From: Burkholderia sp. L27(2015)
Lineage (GTDB): Bacteria > Pseudomonadota > Gammaproteobacteria > Burkholderiales > Burkholderiaceae
NCBI RefSeq assembly: GCF_009765705.1
Contig: NZ_LMUX01000021.1
Location: 1,545,752-1,609,751 of the forward strand
Reading direction: 5' to 3'
DNA length: 64,000 bases
This document shows positions 17,456-25,943 of the stretch, in pieces. Under the pieces are notes generated by a model that saw only the letters and a list, made by a program, of their open reading frames with translations, was not told the DNA's origin and did not search any database. A program made the position numbers and the translations under genes. Numbering within the stretch: position 1 is the stretch's first letter; every line of letters starts with the position of its first letter.

Positions 17456-17496
17456 ACAGTGAATTTCTCCGTGACTCGGTTCAGAAACCTCTTCGT

Positions 17497-17543
17497 ATCA
17501 AGGCTTGATCGAGATATTTGTCGTGTGTACATAGCGATCAAGC
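17497..17543. promoter_or_regulatory. Candidate LysR operator, three half-sites
   Basis: GCTTGATCG at 17503-17511 and CGATCAAGC at 17535-17543 form a perfect 9-bp inverted repeat with a 23-base spacer. An extra half-site ATCAAG at 17497-17502 makes ATCAAG-G-CTTGAT with the left arm. The arrangement of a strong primary site and a second site is typical of LysR-type promoters. Confidence 0.6.
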
Positions 17544-17619
17544 ACCGCCATTGATAATAGCCAGACGAATGTGGAATGGATGCGATAATTCAGCATCAAT
17601 TCTTCAGAAAAACTGAACT

Positions 17620-18495
17620 ATGCCTCTGACCAACCTCGATATGGATACCTTGCGGACACTCTTGGCGACTCAGCAACTGGGAAGTCTGAACCGCGCTGCT
17701 GAACGAGTAGGCCGCTCGCAATCGGCAGTCAGCCAGCAGATGCGCAAGCTTGAGGAACAGGTAGGCCAACCTCTATTTCGCCGACGAGGACGAGGCCTGG
17801 TACTGACTGAATCCGGCGATCTGATCCTTTCATATGCACGCCGAATTCTGGATCTCAACGACGAAGCTGTTCGGGCCGTTCGAGGGGCTTCTGTTGAGGG
17901 TGTGGTGCGCTTCGGCCTACCGGGCGATTTCGCCGAGACCTGGCTCCCGGCTGCCCTGGGACAATTCAAGAAGACCCATCCTGCGGTTTGCGTAGAGGTT
18001 GCTGTCGAACGAAACGGTATGCTGCTCGAGCGACTGGACCGTGGGGAACTCGATCTCGTGCTCGTCATGGGCTATGAAAGTCGTCCAGACGCTGAACGCC
18101 TGGCAACGATGCAAATGGCGTGGATCGGGCCAGTCGAAATCGATGTTGTCCTAAGCCCTGGTCTTCCGTTGGATCTGGCCTTATACAATTCGCCTTGCTT
18201 CTTCCGTCGCGCCGGTATTGACGCGCTTGATAACGCAAATATTTCCTGGAGATTGGCCTATACCACGGCTAGCCTCCAGAGCCTTTGGTCAGGGGTGGCG
18301 GCAGGTCTCGGCATCACGTTGAGAACGGCGGCCGGAGTACCATCGTCTTTAAGACGACTCGGTGAGAAAGATGGTCTTCCGCCCCTGCCGACGGTCGAAC
18401 TCTGTCTGCACGCTGGGCACCGGGATATTCCGCCCGCCCTGGCGCAGTTGAAGCGAGTCGTGATTGAGAATGCGACAGCCAACCTCTGTTCATAA
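17620..18495 (+). CDS. LysR-family transcriptional regulator
   Basis: 291 aa. Helix-turn-helix in residues 5-62 (LDMDTLRTLLATQQLGSLNR, then AAERVGRSQSAVSQQMRKLE) with FRRRGRGLVLTESGD, then a LysR effector domain (VRFGLPGDFAETWLPAALGQF). It belongs to the subgroup starting with NLDMDTLRTL. Divergent from the lipocalin-like gene, with an operator candidate at 17497-17543. No oxidoreductase is beside it, unlike most LysR genes of this window. Confidence 0.93.
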   Translation: MPLTNLDMDTLRTLLATQQLGSLNRAAERVGRSQSAVSQQMRKLEEQVGQPLFRRRGRGLVLTESGDLILSYARRILDLNDEAVRAVRGASVEGVVRFGLPGDFAETWLPAALGQFKKTHPAVCVEVAVERNGMLLERLDRGELDLVLVMGYESRPDAERLATMQMAWIGPVEIDVVLSPGLPLDLALYNSPCFFRRAGIDALDNANISWRLAYTTASLQSLWSGVAAGLGITLRTAAGVPSSLRRLGEKDGLPPLPTVELCLHAGHRDIPPALAQLKRVVIENATANLCS

Positions 18496-18698
18496 GCTGC
18501 GAAACCTATCCGTTGTCCATTAGATACGTGAACTGGTTTTTTCGACGGCATCGCGCCTCAATCCCGTGCTTTCCGTGACACGACTATGAAGTCGAACGGA
18601 GGCATAGAAATGGATAGCCAATGAGATTTCGCGCGCGAGCGTCTCATGCTGGCTTGGAAGCGGGCGGTCGTCAATTGCCTTCGGGTGGCTCAAGCGGG

Positions 18699-18735
18699 TC
18701 GACATGCGCCGACCGCGTCGGGCAGCACGCGGCCA
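18699..18735 (+). repeat. 37-bp intergenic repeat, copy 2
   Basis: Second copy of the repeat at 16789-16825, 36 of 37 bases identical and in the same orientation, about 1.9 kb away on the other side of the lipocalin/LysR pair. Flanking sequences of the two copies do not match. Confidence 0.75.
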
Positions 18736-18836
18736 TGAAGCATCGGTCATACGAGGATCGGAGGTGGTGTCTTGCTTCCCGCGCCACACGCTGCTGCGCT
18801 TCGCATGCAGTAGCCCGACATCTTATGAGGCGCTCC

Positions 18837-19442
18837 TTAGCGAAGTGCGGCCGCCACCGCCTCGTCAATCTGCAGCGCAAAGCGCGCTTCCACATCGGGC
18901 ACCGTGTAGCCAATTGACAGTTCCAGATACGCGTCGCCTAGCACCAACTGAACGAATGTCGCTGCCCGCAATGCAGCAGTCGATTCGTCAAATCGCTTTC
19001 GCAGAATTTTTGCGGCGAAGGCACGCACGACCTTTGCACCATTTTCGTAAAACACCTGGCCGAGTGCCGGGAGACGCTCGGCCTCAGCAACGATGGCCCG
19101 GTAAAGCCGCAGATTATCCGGCGCGATAAGGCTTCGTGCCAACACCCATCCCAACTCGCGCAACTCGACTTCGGGTGATCCATCGGATTGCTTGTCCTGA
19201 GCGCTGGCAAGAAATCCACCCACCTGAGCGCACATCGAGCTCACCAGACCAACGAAGAGCGCCTCCTTCGATTTGAAGTGGCGGTAGACCGTCTGTTTGC
19301 CGACGCCAGCGGCCGCGGCGACATCGTCCATCGTTGCCAGACCGAATCCCTGGCTTAAAAAAACGGTTTTCGCGCCGTCGAGGATGGCGGACCGCTTACG
19401 GCGTTGCAGCGGGCTCAGGTCGGGGAGAGAGGACGTGTTCAT
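18837..19442 (-). CDS. TetR-family repressor
   Basis: 201 aa. The N-terminal helix-turn-helix spans about residues 14-62 (RKRSAILDGAKTVFLSQGFG, MDDVAAAAGVGKQTVYRHFKSKEALFVGLV), and the rest is the ligand/dimer domain with a C-terminal TetR_C-like part (FVQLVLGDAYLELSIGYTVPD). It is divergent from the epimerase-DoxX operon. Two operator-like inverted repeats lie between, over and just after a good promoter for the operon, so it is most likely the repressor of that operon and of itself. The inducer is unknown. Confidence 0.93.
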   Translation of the reverse strand: MNTSSLPDLSPLQRRKRSAILDGAKTVFLSQGFGLATMDDVAAAAGVGKQTVYRHFKSKEALFVGLVSSMCAQVGGFLASAQDKQSDGSPEVELRELGWVLARSLIAPDNLRLYRAIVAEAERLPALGQVFYENGAKVVRAFAAKILRKRFDESTAALRAATFVQLVLGDAYLELSIGYTVPDVEARFALQIDEAVAAALR

Positions 19443-19470
19443 GCCAGATAAATAACAGATCGTTGAGCAA

Positions 19471-19526
19471 TTGACAAGACTGGTCAGTCTCGTTTATATT
19501 CGTCAAAACGAGACCGACTAGTCTCG
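19471..19526 (+). promoter_or_regulatory. Promoter with double TetR operator
   Basis: TTGACA at 19471-19476 and TATATT at 19495-19500 (18-base spacer) face the epimerase gene. Operator 1 is AGACTG-GT-CAGTCT at 19477-19490, inside the spacer. Operator 2 is CGAGAC-N6-GTCTCG at 19509-19526, just after the -10. The two operators are also arranged as a larger inverted repeat with 18-base arms (16 of 18 matching). Confidence 0.75.
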
Positions 19527-19572
19527 TTCTTGTGACTTATCAACTTCGCAGGCAATCATCGAGGAGAACGCT

Positions 19573-20496
19573 ATGGAACTATTCATTACAGGTGGTACGG
19601 GCTACATCGGGCAAGCGGTCGCGCGCAAAGCAATCAGCCTTGGCCATCAGGTGACGGCGCTGGTGCGCGAAGACAGGTCGGCGGCCGCGAGCGCGTTGGC
19701 AAGTCTCGGCGTGAAACTGCATGGTGGCGACTTGCGTGAGCCACAGTCTTTCGCTGCGGCTGCCGGTGCCGCTGATGGCGTGGTGCACATGGCGTCTACC
19801 AACGATGCTTCCGCCGCGGCTGCCGACGAGGCCGCGGCTGAGGCGATGCTTTCGCATTTGCATCCGGGCGCGGCCTTTGTCTATACGTCGGGCACCTGGG
19901 TCTACGGCAATACGGAGGGGAAGCTCACGACTGAAGCATCGGCGCTGAACCCGACACCACTCATCGCCTGGCGGCCCGCGGTGGAGCAGCAGGTGCTGGC
20001 GCTAGCAGCACGCCGCTCGATTTCTGCCGTGATCCTCAGGCCGGCGATGGTGCACGGCTACGGCGGCGGCATCTTCGGCATGCTTGCCGGCATGGTCCGT
20101 CAGACCGGCAGTGTGAGGGTCGTCGGCGATGGTCGCAACCACTGGCCTGCCGTTCACGTCGATGATCTCGCCACGGCCTACCTGAGTGCGGTGGAGCGGG
20201 CGGCAAGTGGCGACGGTAGAGTCGCGGGACAGATCTTCAACGTGGTCGCGGAAGACGCGGTTGCCGTTGCCGAAATGGGCGAAGCGATTCGGGCCTCGGT
20301 GGGCGCCGACCGCGTCGAATTTTGGCCGCTCGACGATGCTCGCAAATCGCTTGGGCCATTTGCTGACGCACTGGCGCTCGATCAGACGGTAAGCGGCCAG
20401 CATGCCCGGAGAGTTCTTGCGTGGGAACCCCACGGCCCCGGCCTGATTGCGGACCTCTCTGTACAGAAGCACTATCAGCCAAGCAATGGAGCATGA
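19573..20496 (+). CDS. NAD-dependent epimerase/dehydratase-like (extended SDR)
   Basis: 307 aa. The Rossmann motif GGTGYIG occurs at residues 7-13, with family features YTSGTWVYGN, ILRPAMVHGYGGG and HVDDLATAYLSAVE. The usual active-site Tyr-x3-Lys is not found: the expected place reads WRPAVEQQ, so redox chemistry may differ or the protein may sense NAD(P). This group is common beside TetR regulators and DoxX-like genes. GGAG occurs before the ATG. Its stop overlaps the start of the next gene (ATGA), so translation is coupled. Controlled by the TetR at 18837-19442. Confidence 0.88.
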   Translation: MELFITGGTGYIGQAVARKAISLGHQVTALVREDRSAAASALASLGVKLHGGDLREPQSFAAAAGAADGVVHMASTNDASAAAADEAAAEAMLSHLHPGAAFVYTSGTWVYGNTEGKLTTEASALNPTPLIAWRPAVEQQVLALAARRSISAVILRPAMVHGYGGGIFGMLAGMVRQTGSVRVVGDGRNHWPAVHVDDLATAYLSAVERAASGDGRVAGQIFNVVAEDAVAVAEMGEAIRASVGADRVEFWPLDDARKSLGPFADALALDQTVSGQHARRVLAWEPHGPGLIADLSVQKHYQPSNGA

Positions 20497-20843
20497 CGAT
20501 GGCATTAAACATTGCATCTTTCGAATCGATTCTCGCGACGATCGTAGCGGTTCTGTTCGCGGTTGCTGGGGTGGTCAATCTCGCAGGACGCGGCGCGGTG
20601 AAGCGCGACTTCGCACGCTGGGGTTACCCGGCATGGTTTCAGTTGCTCTGTGGCGCACTCGAGCTGCTCAGTGCAGCACTTCTTCTTGGACAACAAACCA
20701 GAGTTTTAGGCCTAATGCTGGCCGGTGCGATCATGATTGGCGCGCTCTTCACATTGCTGCGAAATCGGGAGCCGTTCCGGCATCTCGCCCCGGCGCTGAT
20801 CTTCTCGGCTCTCATTGTGGTTACTGTGGCGGTCCGCGGTTGA
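20493..20843 (+). CDS. DoxX-like inner-membrane protein
   Basis: 116 aa with four hydrophobic segments (residues about 9-29, 45-65, 70-88 and 95-113), matching the DoxX/DoxX-like family (ILATIVAVLFAVAGVVNLAG, WGYPAWFQLLCGALELLSA, VLGLMLAGAIMIGALFTLL). DoxX proteins are linked to thiol/redox homeostasis in some bacteria; the role here is unknown. The ATG at 20493 overlaps the preceding stop by the ATGA arrangement, so it is translated with the epimerase. A longer reading starting upstream would lie inside the epimerase gene and is unlikely. Confidence 0.87.
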   Translation: MTMALNIASFESILATIVAVLFAVAGVVNLAGRGAVKRDFARWGYPAWFQLLCGALELLSAALLLGQQTRVLGLMLAGAIMIGALFTLLRNREPFRHLAPALIFSALIVVTVAVRG

Positions 20844-21000
20844 GGCTTCCCCGCCTCCAGGCGAGTCAGCCCGGGACGCTAACAGGCCGCGTAGGCAATC
20901 TGTGCTGCAGGTACTTGATATGCGCACACGGATAACGGCATTGGAGCAGTTCCCGTTTGATCATGTGCTTCATGCGTCCGCTTTTTGTCGCGATGGCTGG

Positions 21001-21570
21001 GGGACTGTCAGAAATTTTGTGTGTGAGGCTACCATTATGTAACTGGAGCCACTATGCCACGCAAACCAAAGACACCCCTCACGTGAACTACCCTCGATCC
21101 CCAAAGAGCTGCTTGATCAACTGGCGACAGGGCCAATGACAGCGGGATCAATCGAGGATTTATCTGCTGCATTAAAGAAGGCGTTGATCGAACGGGCCTT
21201 GGGTGTCGAGCTGGGCCAGCACCTGGGTTATGAGCCGGGCGCCCGCAAACCTGCACCGGGGGCCAACCAGCGCAACGGCCATAGCGCAAAGATGCGCTGG
21301 AAAGCGTGAATGCGGGCTTGCGAAAGATCATCCGTACTCGCGGCCACTTCCCAAGCGATGAGGCGGCCACCAAGCTGCTGTGGCTGGTTTTACGCAATAT
21401 CACCGCAGGATGGTGTCGCGCCGCAAAAGACTGGAAAATCGCTATGAATCAGTTCGCGATATTGTACGAGGAGCGCTTCACGCCCCCCTATCCTTGAGCT
21501 ATGCTGAATCCGTAACCTGCTAAAAGCAGATTGCATTAACCGCCTCGAACACCAAAAATCTGACAGACCC
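21001..21570 (+). mobile_element. IS256-family element, internally deleted
   Basis: A 570-bp element bounded by 29-bp imperfect inverted repeats: left 21001-21029 begins GGGACTGTCAGAAATTTTG; right 21542-21570, read on the minus strand, begins GGGTCTGTCAGATTTTTGG. Intact members are about 1.3-1.4 kb, so more than half is lost. The 8-9 bases flanking both ends do not match, so no target duplication is seen, which suggests an old or rearranged insertion. It could still move if a related transposase acts on its ends. Confidence 0.85.
21054..21497 (+). pseudogene. IS256-family transposase remnant
   Basis: The 5' end begins MPRKPKTPLT at 21054 after a GGAG site and stops after ten codons; a frameshift then restores the family N-terminus ELPSIPKELLDQLATGPMTA ... 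ALGVELGQHLGYEPGARKPA up to QRNGHSAK. The next recognisable part, LRKIIRTRGHFPSDEAATKL to MNQFAILYEERFT, is the family C-terminus, so the whole catalytic DDE core of roughly 230-250 residues is missing. No active transposase can be made from it. Confidence 0.85.
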
Positions 21571-21806
21571 ACGCCGTGCAAGAGTTGCTCCATGTTTCGC
21601 AAATACGGCGATAATGGCGCTGATTTCAGGCAGCAGCGCCTCGGTTCCGGACCATCCTGGCGACAAATAGCCGACTGGCCATGCGTGCTATTCATGCAGT
21701 CCAGGAGCATGTTTTTCTCAAAGTGCGGGCATGACCGCCTGCCGGACTGGTCGAGTGTGTCACCAGCGTATGCACGTTGCAGAACATTTATCCCGATGCA
21801 CCCAAC

Positions 21807-23015
21807 ATGACCGATACCCCCACTACCCCGCTGCGCAAGTTTGCCAATTTCATTCGCGAGCAACGGATCCGACTGACCGCACAATGGATGAAAATCGTTC
21901 TGGGCGATGTCGATCTCGTCGAAGCGGACAAGCTCACTTATCAGCAACTCGCCGATCACCTCCCGGATATCCTCGAAGGGCTCTGCCTGGCGCTTGATGT
22001 CGAAGATCTCGAACGGGTCGAGCCGGCGATCGAAAGCGACGCGAGAAAACACGGCATGGTTCGCTGGCGTCAGGGCTACCGCATCGAGGAGCTCGTGCGC
22101 GAACTCGATCTGTTCCATCGGGTGCTCGCCGATGCGCTAGAAGAATTCGCCGACAGCGACAGCACGTTCACGCGCCGCCATGAAGGCCGCGCGCGGCGGC
22201 TGGTGGCCGAAACCCTGAGTATGGTGACCCTCACTTCGATCAAGGAGGTTGTCAGCGAACGAGACCGCAAGATCGACGAGTACACCGGAAAGCTCGAGCG
22301 CGCCAATCACGAATTGACCCTCAAGCAGCGGCTCGTCGGCGATCTTTACGAGTCACGCATGCAGATTACCCGCGGCGTCGTCCACGATCTGCGCAATTTT
22401 CTGAACACGTTCTCCATCGCGCTGCAGTTGATCGAACGTGCGCCTTCCAAGGCCGATATGGCGTTGACGCTGGCCAACCGGCAGGCTGCGGACATGAAAC
22501 AACTGGTCGAGCAGATGGTCGAGTACTCCGTTGTGCTCGGCGACAGTGCCGCGCTCACACTTGAGCAGGTTGACCTGCATGAGCTTTACGATGACCTGAT
22601 TGCCTCCTCGCGTCCGGCAATCGAGGCCAAAAAAGTGAAACTGCACACGCGGTTCGATCCGGCGCTGTCCACTGTGACGTCCAATCGTCTCAAGCTCAAA
22701 CAAATTGCTGTCAACTTGCTGTCCAACGCGACGAAGTACACAAAATCCGGCGAAATTGGACTCACGTTCGCGATGACTGGCACGCAGCACTGGTCGATGC
22801 GCGTGTCGGATACCGGAGTGGGCATTGCGCCTGCGGATGCGGACCGCGTGTTCGACGAATTCGAACGTGCTGCGGGTGAAGGTATTCCCGGCACGGGCCT
22901 TGGCCTCGCGATTGTCAAGGAGCTTTCGCGCGTCTTGAACGGGAAGATTGATTTCGTGTCCCACCGAGGCATTGGAACCACGTTCGAAATTTGTTTTCCG
23001 CTGGCACCAGCGTAA
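21807..23015 (+). CDS. Soluble sensor histidine kinase with RsbRD-like N-terminal domain
   Basis: 402 aa, no membrane segments. Residues about 10-110 resemble the RsbRD_N-type helical sensor (IREQRIRLTAQWMKIV, HGMVRWRQGYRIEELVREL). A coiled linker follows, then a HisKA-like region with phospho-acceptor His193 (VVHDLRNFLN), and an ATPase domain with the N box QIAVNLLSNATKY, G1 SDTGVGI and G2 GTGLGLAIVK. No response regulator gene is adjacent, so it is an orphan kinase. The start at 21807 (MTDTPTTPL) is preferred over 21777. It sits beside the IS remnant, and its 5' region may have been rearranged. Confidence 0.9.
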   Translation: MTDTPTTPLRKFANFIREQRIRLTAQWMKIVLGDVDLVEADKLTYQQLADHLPDILEGLCLALDVEDLERVEPAIESDARKHGMVRWRQGYRIEELVRELDLFHRVLADALEEFADSDSTFTRRHEGRARRLVAETLSMVTLTSIKEVVSERDRKIDEYTGKLERANHELTLKQRLVGDLYESRMQITRGVVHDLRNFLNTFSIALQLIERAPSKADMALTLANRQAADMKQLVEQMVEYSVVLGDSAALTLEQVDLHELYDDLIASSRPAIEAKKVKLHTRFDPALSTVTSNRLKLKQIAVNLLSNATKYTKSGEIGLTFAMTGTQHWSMRVSDTGVGIAPADADRVFDEFERAAGEGIPGTGLGLAIVKELSRVLNGKIDFVSHRGIGTTFEICFPLAPA

Positions 23016-23522
23016 TCTTAATGAGATGCCGTCCGGTCAGGATGACGGACGCAGCCCTTATGTTTTCAGGACTGAGGCATCGAAACGCGTACTCGTTTTG
23101 GCGAGACCATCGTGACCGCCTAGCTGGCAAACTTGGATTCTTCGGTAGAGGTAGGGTGTTGCACCCATTTCTAGCGATTACGAGAAATGACGCTAGACCG
23201 CGATGGCCGATTTTTGTTTTGGATCTATGCCGCCCAGTGCCATGTCACTCCGTATCGGCGATAGACAGATTCATTCCATCTTAACTGGAGGCGAGCCTCT
23301 CCTCCGTACCATCGACAGGCTTCCGAAGAACATACATCGGCGCTTTCTAAACGTACCGGCTTGGCGCTGGACTGACCTGCTTCAGCCGAGTCGGATGGCG
23401 GCTTGCCGCAACGGGGCGGACGTTCCTCAAGAGAAAGCAAAAGGCAGGTAAGGGTCGAGAGTGAACGTTCGATTTTCTCGACAGCGGCCACCCACTGCAT
23501 CTGCGGCTCCGACGACTCAACG
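23016..23522. other. Gene-free stretch
   Basis: Between the histidine kinase and the phospholipase D-like gene, which converge. Short overlapping frames on both strands have no family-like content. Only a small hairpin near 23287-23301 (GAGGC-GA-GCCTC) was noted; no clear terminator. Confidence 0.4.
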
Positions 23523-24929
23523 CTATCGCTTCCGCGATTCGCCATAGGTTGCGGGGTTCAGGCTGCAGGCCAGGCCCTGCCATTCGAAGTCGCTGGCCTC
23601 CCATCGCGCAGCGTTTTCACGCGCAATCCGTTGATAAAGTTGCATCGCCGACAAATCGTCCAACTGCTGAGTATCTTGGCCCAGATGTTCTCGGAGAAGT
23701 TGACAGCGCAGTGCTTGCACCACATCCGGATCCCATACCGTTGCGTTCATCTCGCTATGACCGAAGAGCGAATTCGAATGCAGGTTGCACGATCCTATCG
23801 TCGCCCACACATCGTCAACCAGCATGATTTTCGCGTGAACATAGACGTACTCTCGATCGCCAAATCGCGTTCGACCCGCGATTCCCGTCAACGTGAAATT
23901 TTCGTATCGACCCAGTGCTTCCAACGGGTCGAAAAACGCCTTGCGCTCTGGACGTCGTCGCCATTCGCTTAGATATTCCTCAGGGACTCCCGGCACGAGA
24001 AGCACGACATGCACACCTCGCTTGAGGGCTTGCTCCAGCTCGCCCGTAATCTCCGGCACAGGAAGCGCTTGGTTTTCCAGGTATATCGAGCGGCGAGCGG
24101 CCTTGATGGCCACTAGATATTGATCCGTGATCGACCGCTCGCCGTCGGCAATGGGGTAGGGTGGACTATCCGGAGCCGCATGAGCGTCGCGATAGCAACC
24201 AGCGTGTATGTTGCGTTGAATCTGAACGATGCTGTTGCCTCGTCTATCGGACGAGCGTTCGGGGAAGGGCAGCGTCGCTTCGTCCTCGTGTCCCCAAACA
24301 CCCCATGCCGTGTTCAGTTCGCTGACCTCATTCCACCGCTGGACGAAGTTGTGATGCACATCACTAGCGGACGGCCCGGTCACCTCGACGTAGATGTCAT
24401 GGCGTTGCCCCCCGCCCGTGTGGCCAGGTTCGACGACGGCAAACGTCAGGTTGATCCCGCCAAGGAAAGCGGTCTCCGATGCCTGACCCGCATCAATCAG
24501 CCAGCTTTTCTGGTGGTGACAATAAGCGAGAGGCGCACGATCCCAGCGGGCGCGAAACCGCGAACCACGGGCAGCAAGCAAATCGAAGTCCGCGCTCGTA
24601 CCTGCGAAAGCTTGGCCGTATCCGCTGCTCTGGGGGTTCGGGCGCCAAAAAATGACACGGACGTCCAAGCCTCGGTCGACCGCACGGTCGAGGACGTCGA
24701 GAAACGTGCCTCGGCCGTCCGGCATCTGGAAATCTAACGCCATGAAGGTGACGGTGATCCAGACACTATGCTGTGCACTCTCCACGGCCTCACCTATGCG
24801 GCGGAATGCTGGGCCACTATCAACCAGCGGTCGAACTAGGTTTCCACTCCGCCTCGGATACGAGCCACGCTCGATGAACGGAACGGGTTGCTCTATTTCA
24901 GCAGCGGCTGGTGGCCCGTCTTGATCCAT
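23523..24929 (-). CDS. Phospholipase D/cardiolipin synthase-like protein
   Basis: 468 aa with two HKD motifs that form the joint active site of the PLD superfamily: His139-x-Lys141-x4-Asp146 (HHQKSWLID) and a second HAK...D within YVYVHAKIMLVDD near residue 375, followed by GSCNLHSNS. Between them lies the usual PLD fold. No membrane segments, unlike cardiolipin synthases of the ClsA type. Likely hydrolyses or transfers phosphatidyl groups; the substrate is unknown. Alone, with no helper or toxin-type partner genes nearby. Confidence 0.9.
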   Translation of the reverse strand: MDQDGPPAAAEIEQPVPFIERGSYPRRSGNLVRPLVDSGPAFRRIGEAVESAQHSVWITVTFMALDFQMPDGRGTFLDVLDRAVDRGLDVRVIFWRPNPQSSGYGQAFAGTSADFDLLAARGSRFRARWDRAPLAYCHHQKSWLIDAGQASETAFLGGINLTFAVVEPGHTGGGQRHDIYVEVTGPSASDVHHNFVQRWNEVSELNTAWGVWGHEDEATLPFPERSSDRRGNSIVQIQRNIHAGCYRDAHAAPDSPPYPIADGERSITDQYLVAIKAARRSIYLENQALPVPEITGELEQALKRGVHVVLLVPGVPEEYLSEWRRRPERKAFFDPLEALGRYENFTLTGIAGRTRFGDREYVYVHAKIMLVDDVWATIGSCNLHSNSLFGHSEMNATVWDPDVVQALRCQLLREHLGQDTQQLDDLSAMQLYQRIARENAARWEASDFEWQGLACSLNPATYGESRKR

Positions 24930-25086
24930 TGCAGTTCCCTATGCGGTTTGTCAACGAACTTGAACAGTGACAGGTCACGATACGCGAAATCCGTGACAAA
25001 ACATCAGTTATTAAAGCGTGGTGCGCTTAGGCAACTTACGGTATTGTGGCGCCACTTACCGCGCAACCATTTTTTTTGTTTGGCCC

Positions 25087-25896
25087 ATGACGATCACTAT
25101 CAACGAAGACCTCCGCGCCTATATCGATCCACTGACAGAAGACGAATACGCCTCGCTCGAACGCAGCTTGCTCGCCGAAGGGTGCCGCGATGCACTGGTG
25201 TTGTGGGGCGATCTTCTGGTCGACGGACACAACCGCTACGGCATCTGCCAGAAGCACCAAATCCCTTTCAATACGGTGCAAAACCAGACGTTCCAGTCGA
25301 TAGACGACGTGCATCTGTGGATGATCGACAATCACCTCGGGCGGCGCAGCGTTTCGGATTTCCAACGCGGCGTACTCGCGCTGCGGAAGAAAGAAATCGT
25401 ATCTGCGCGTCTCGCACAAACGCAAGCTCAACAATCCTCCGCGCAGCCGGCCGAGGCTGACGCCGCCGCGCAATCCGGAACCGATCCGGCGTGGACTCGC
25501 GAGGCTGTTGCACGGGCGGCGCGGGTGAGCAGCGCGACGCTTGGTCAAATCGAGAAAATCCAGAAAACGGCTGCGCCCGAGCTGGTCAGCGCAGTCAAGG
25601 CGGGCGTGATTTCTATCAATGCCGCGGCGGCCGTTGCCTCTTTGCCTGGCGAGGAGCAGGTGGCGGCTGTTGCCGGAGGCAAGAAGGAATTGCGCCAGGC
25701 GGCAAGACAGGTGCGCGAGGCCCGACTGCCACCCAAGCCGGAACCCGCACCTCCACCCGTCGACGCTACACCCGATCAACTTGCCATTCATCGTCTGACT
25801 CTGTTGGTTACAGAGCTCACGCAGGAGCGCGATCAGCTGAAAAAGAAGGTCCAGCACTTGACGATCGCGCTTGCGGAGGCTCGCGGCGGGCAATAG
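25087..25896 (+). CDS. ParB-like nuclease-domain protein (orphan)
   Basis: 269 aa. The N-terminal ParB/Srx-like part is partly degenerate (DPLTEDEYASLERSLLAEGC, VLWGDLLVDGHNRYGICQKH), keeping the GHNR motif of the CTP/DNA-binding region. A middle helix-turn-helix-like region (WTREAVARAARVSSATLGQIEKIQK) is followed by a proline-rich hinge and a C-terminal coiled coil (HRLTLLVTELTQERDQLKKK). The ATG at 25087 is chosen; an upstream frame to 25018 has no support. Related proteins occur on plasmids and genomic islands; no ParA or parS-like repeats are seen here. Function unknown, DNA binding likely. Confidence 0.78.
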   Translation: MTITINEDLRAYIDPLTEDEYASLERSLLAEGCRDALVLWGDLLVDGHNRYGICQKHQIPFNTVQNQTFQSIDDVHLWMIDNHLGRRSVSDFQRGVLALRKKEIVSARLAQTQAQQSSAQPAEADAAAQSGTDPAWTREAVARAARVSSATLGQIEKIQKTAAPELVSAVKAGVISINAAAAVASLPGEEQVAAVAGGKKELRQAARQVREARLPPKPEPAPPPVDATPDQLAIHRLTLLVTELTQERDQLKKKVQHLTIALAEARGGQ

Positions 25897-25943
25897 TTTG
25901 CTGCGGCGTCGCGTAGCGCCTCCAACGGTTCAATGCCGTGGAA

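Noticed and set aside
20991-21580. Target-site duplication at the IS256 derivative
   Set aside because: The 8-9 bases on either side do not match, so no duplication can be claimed.
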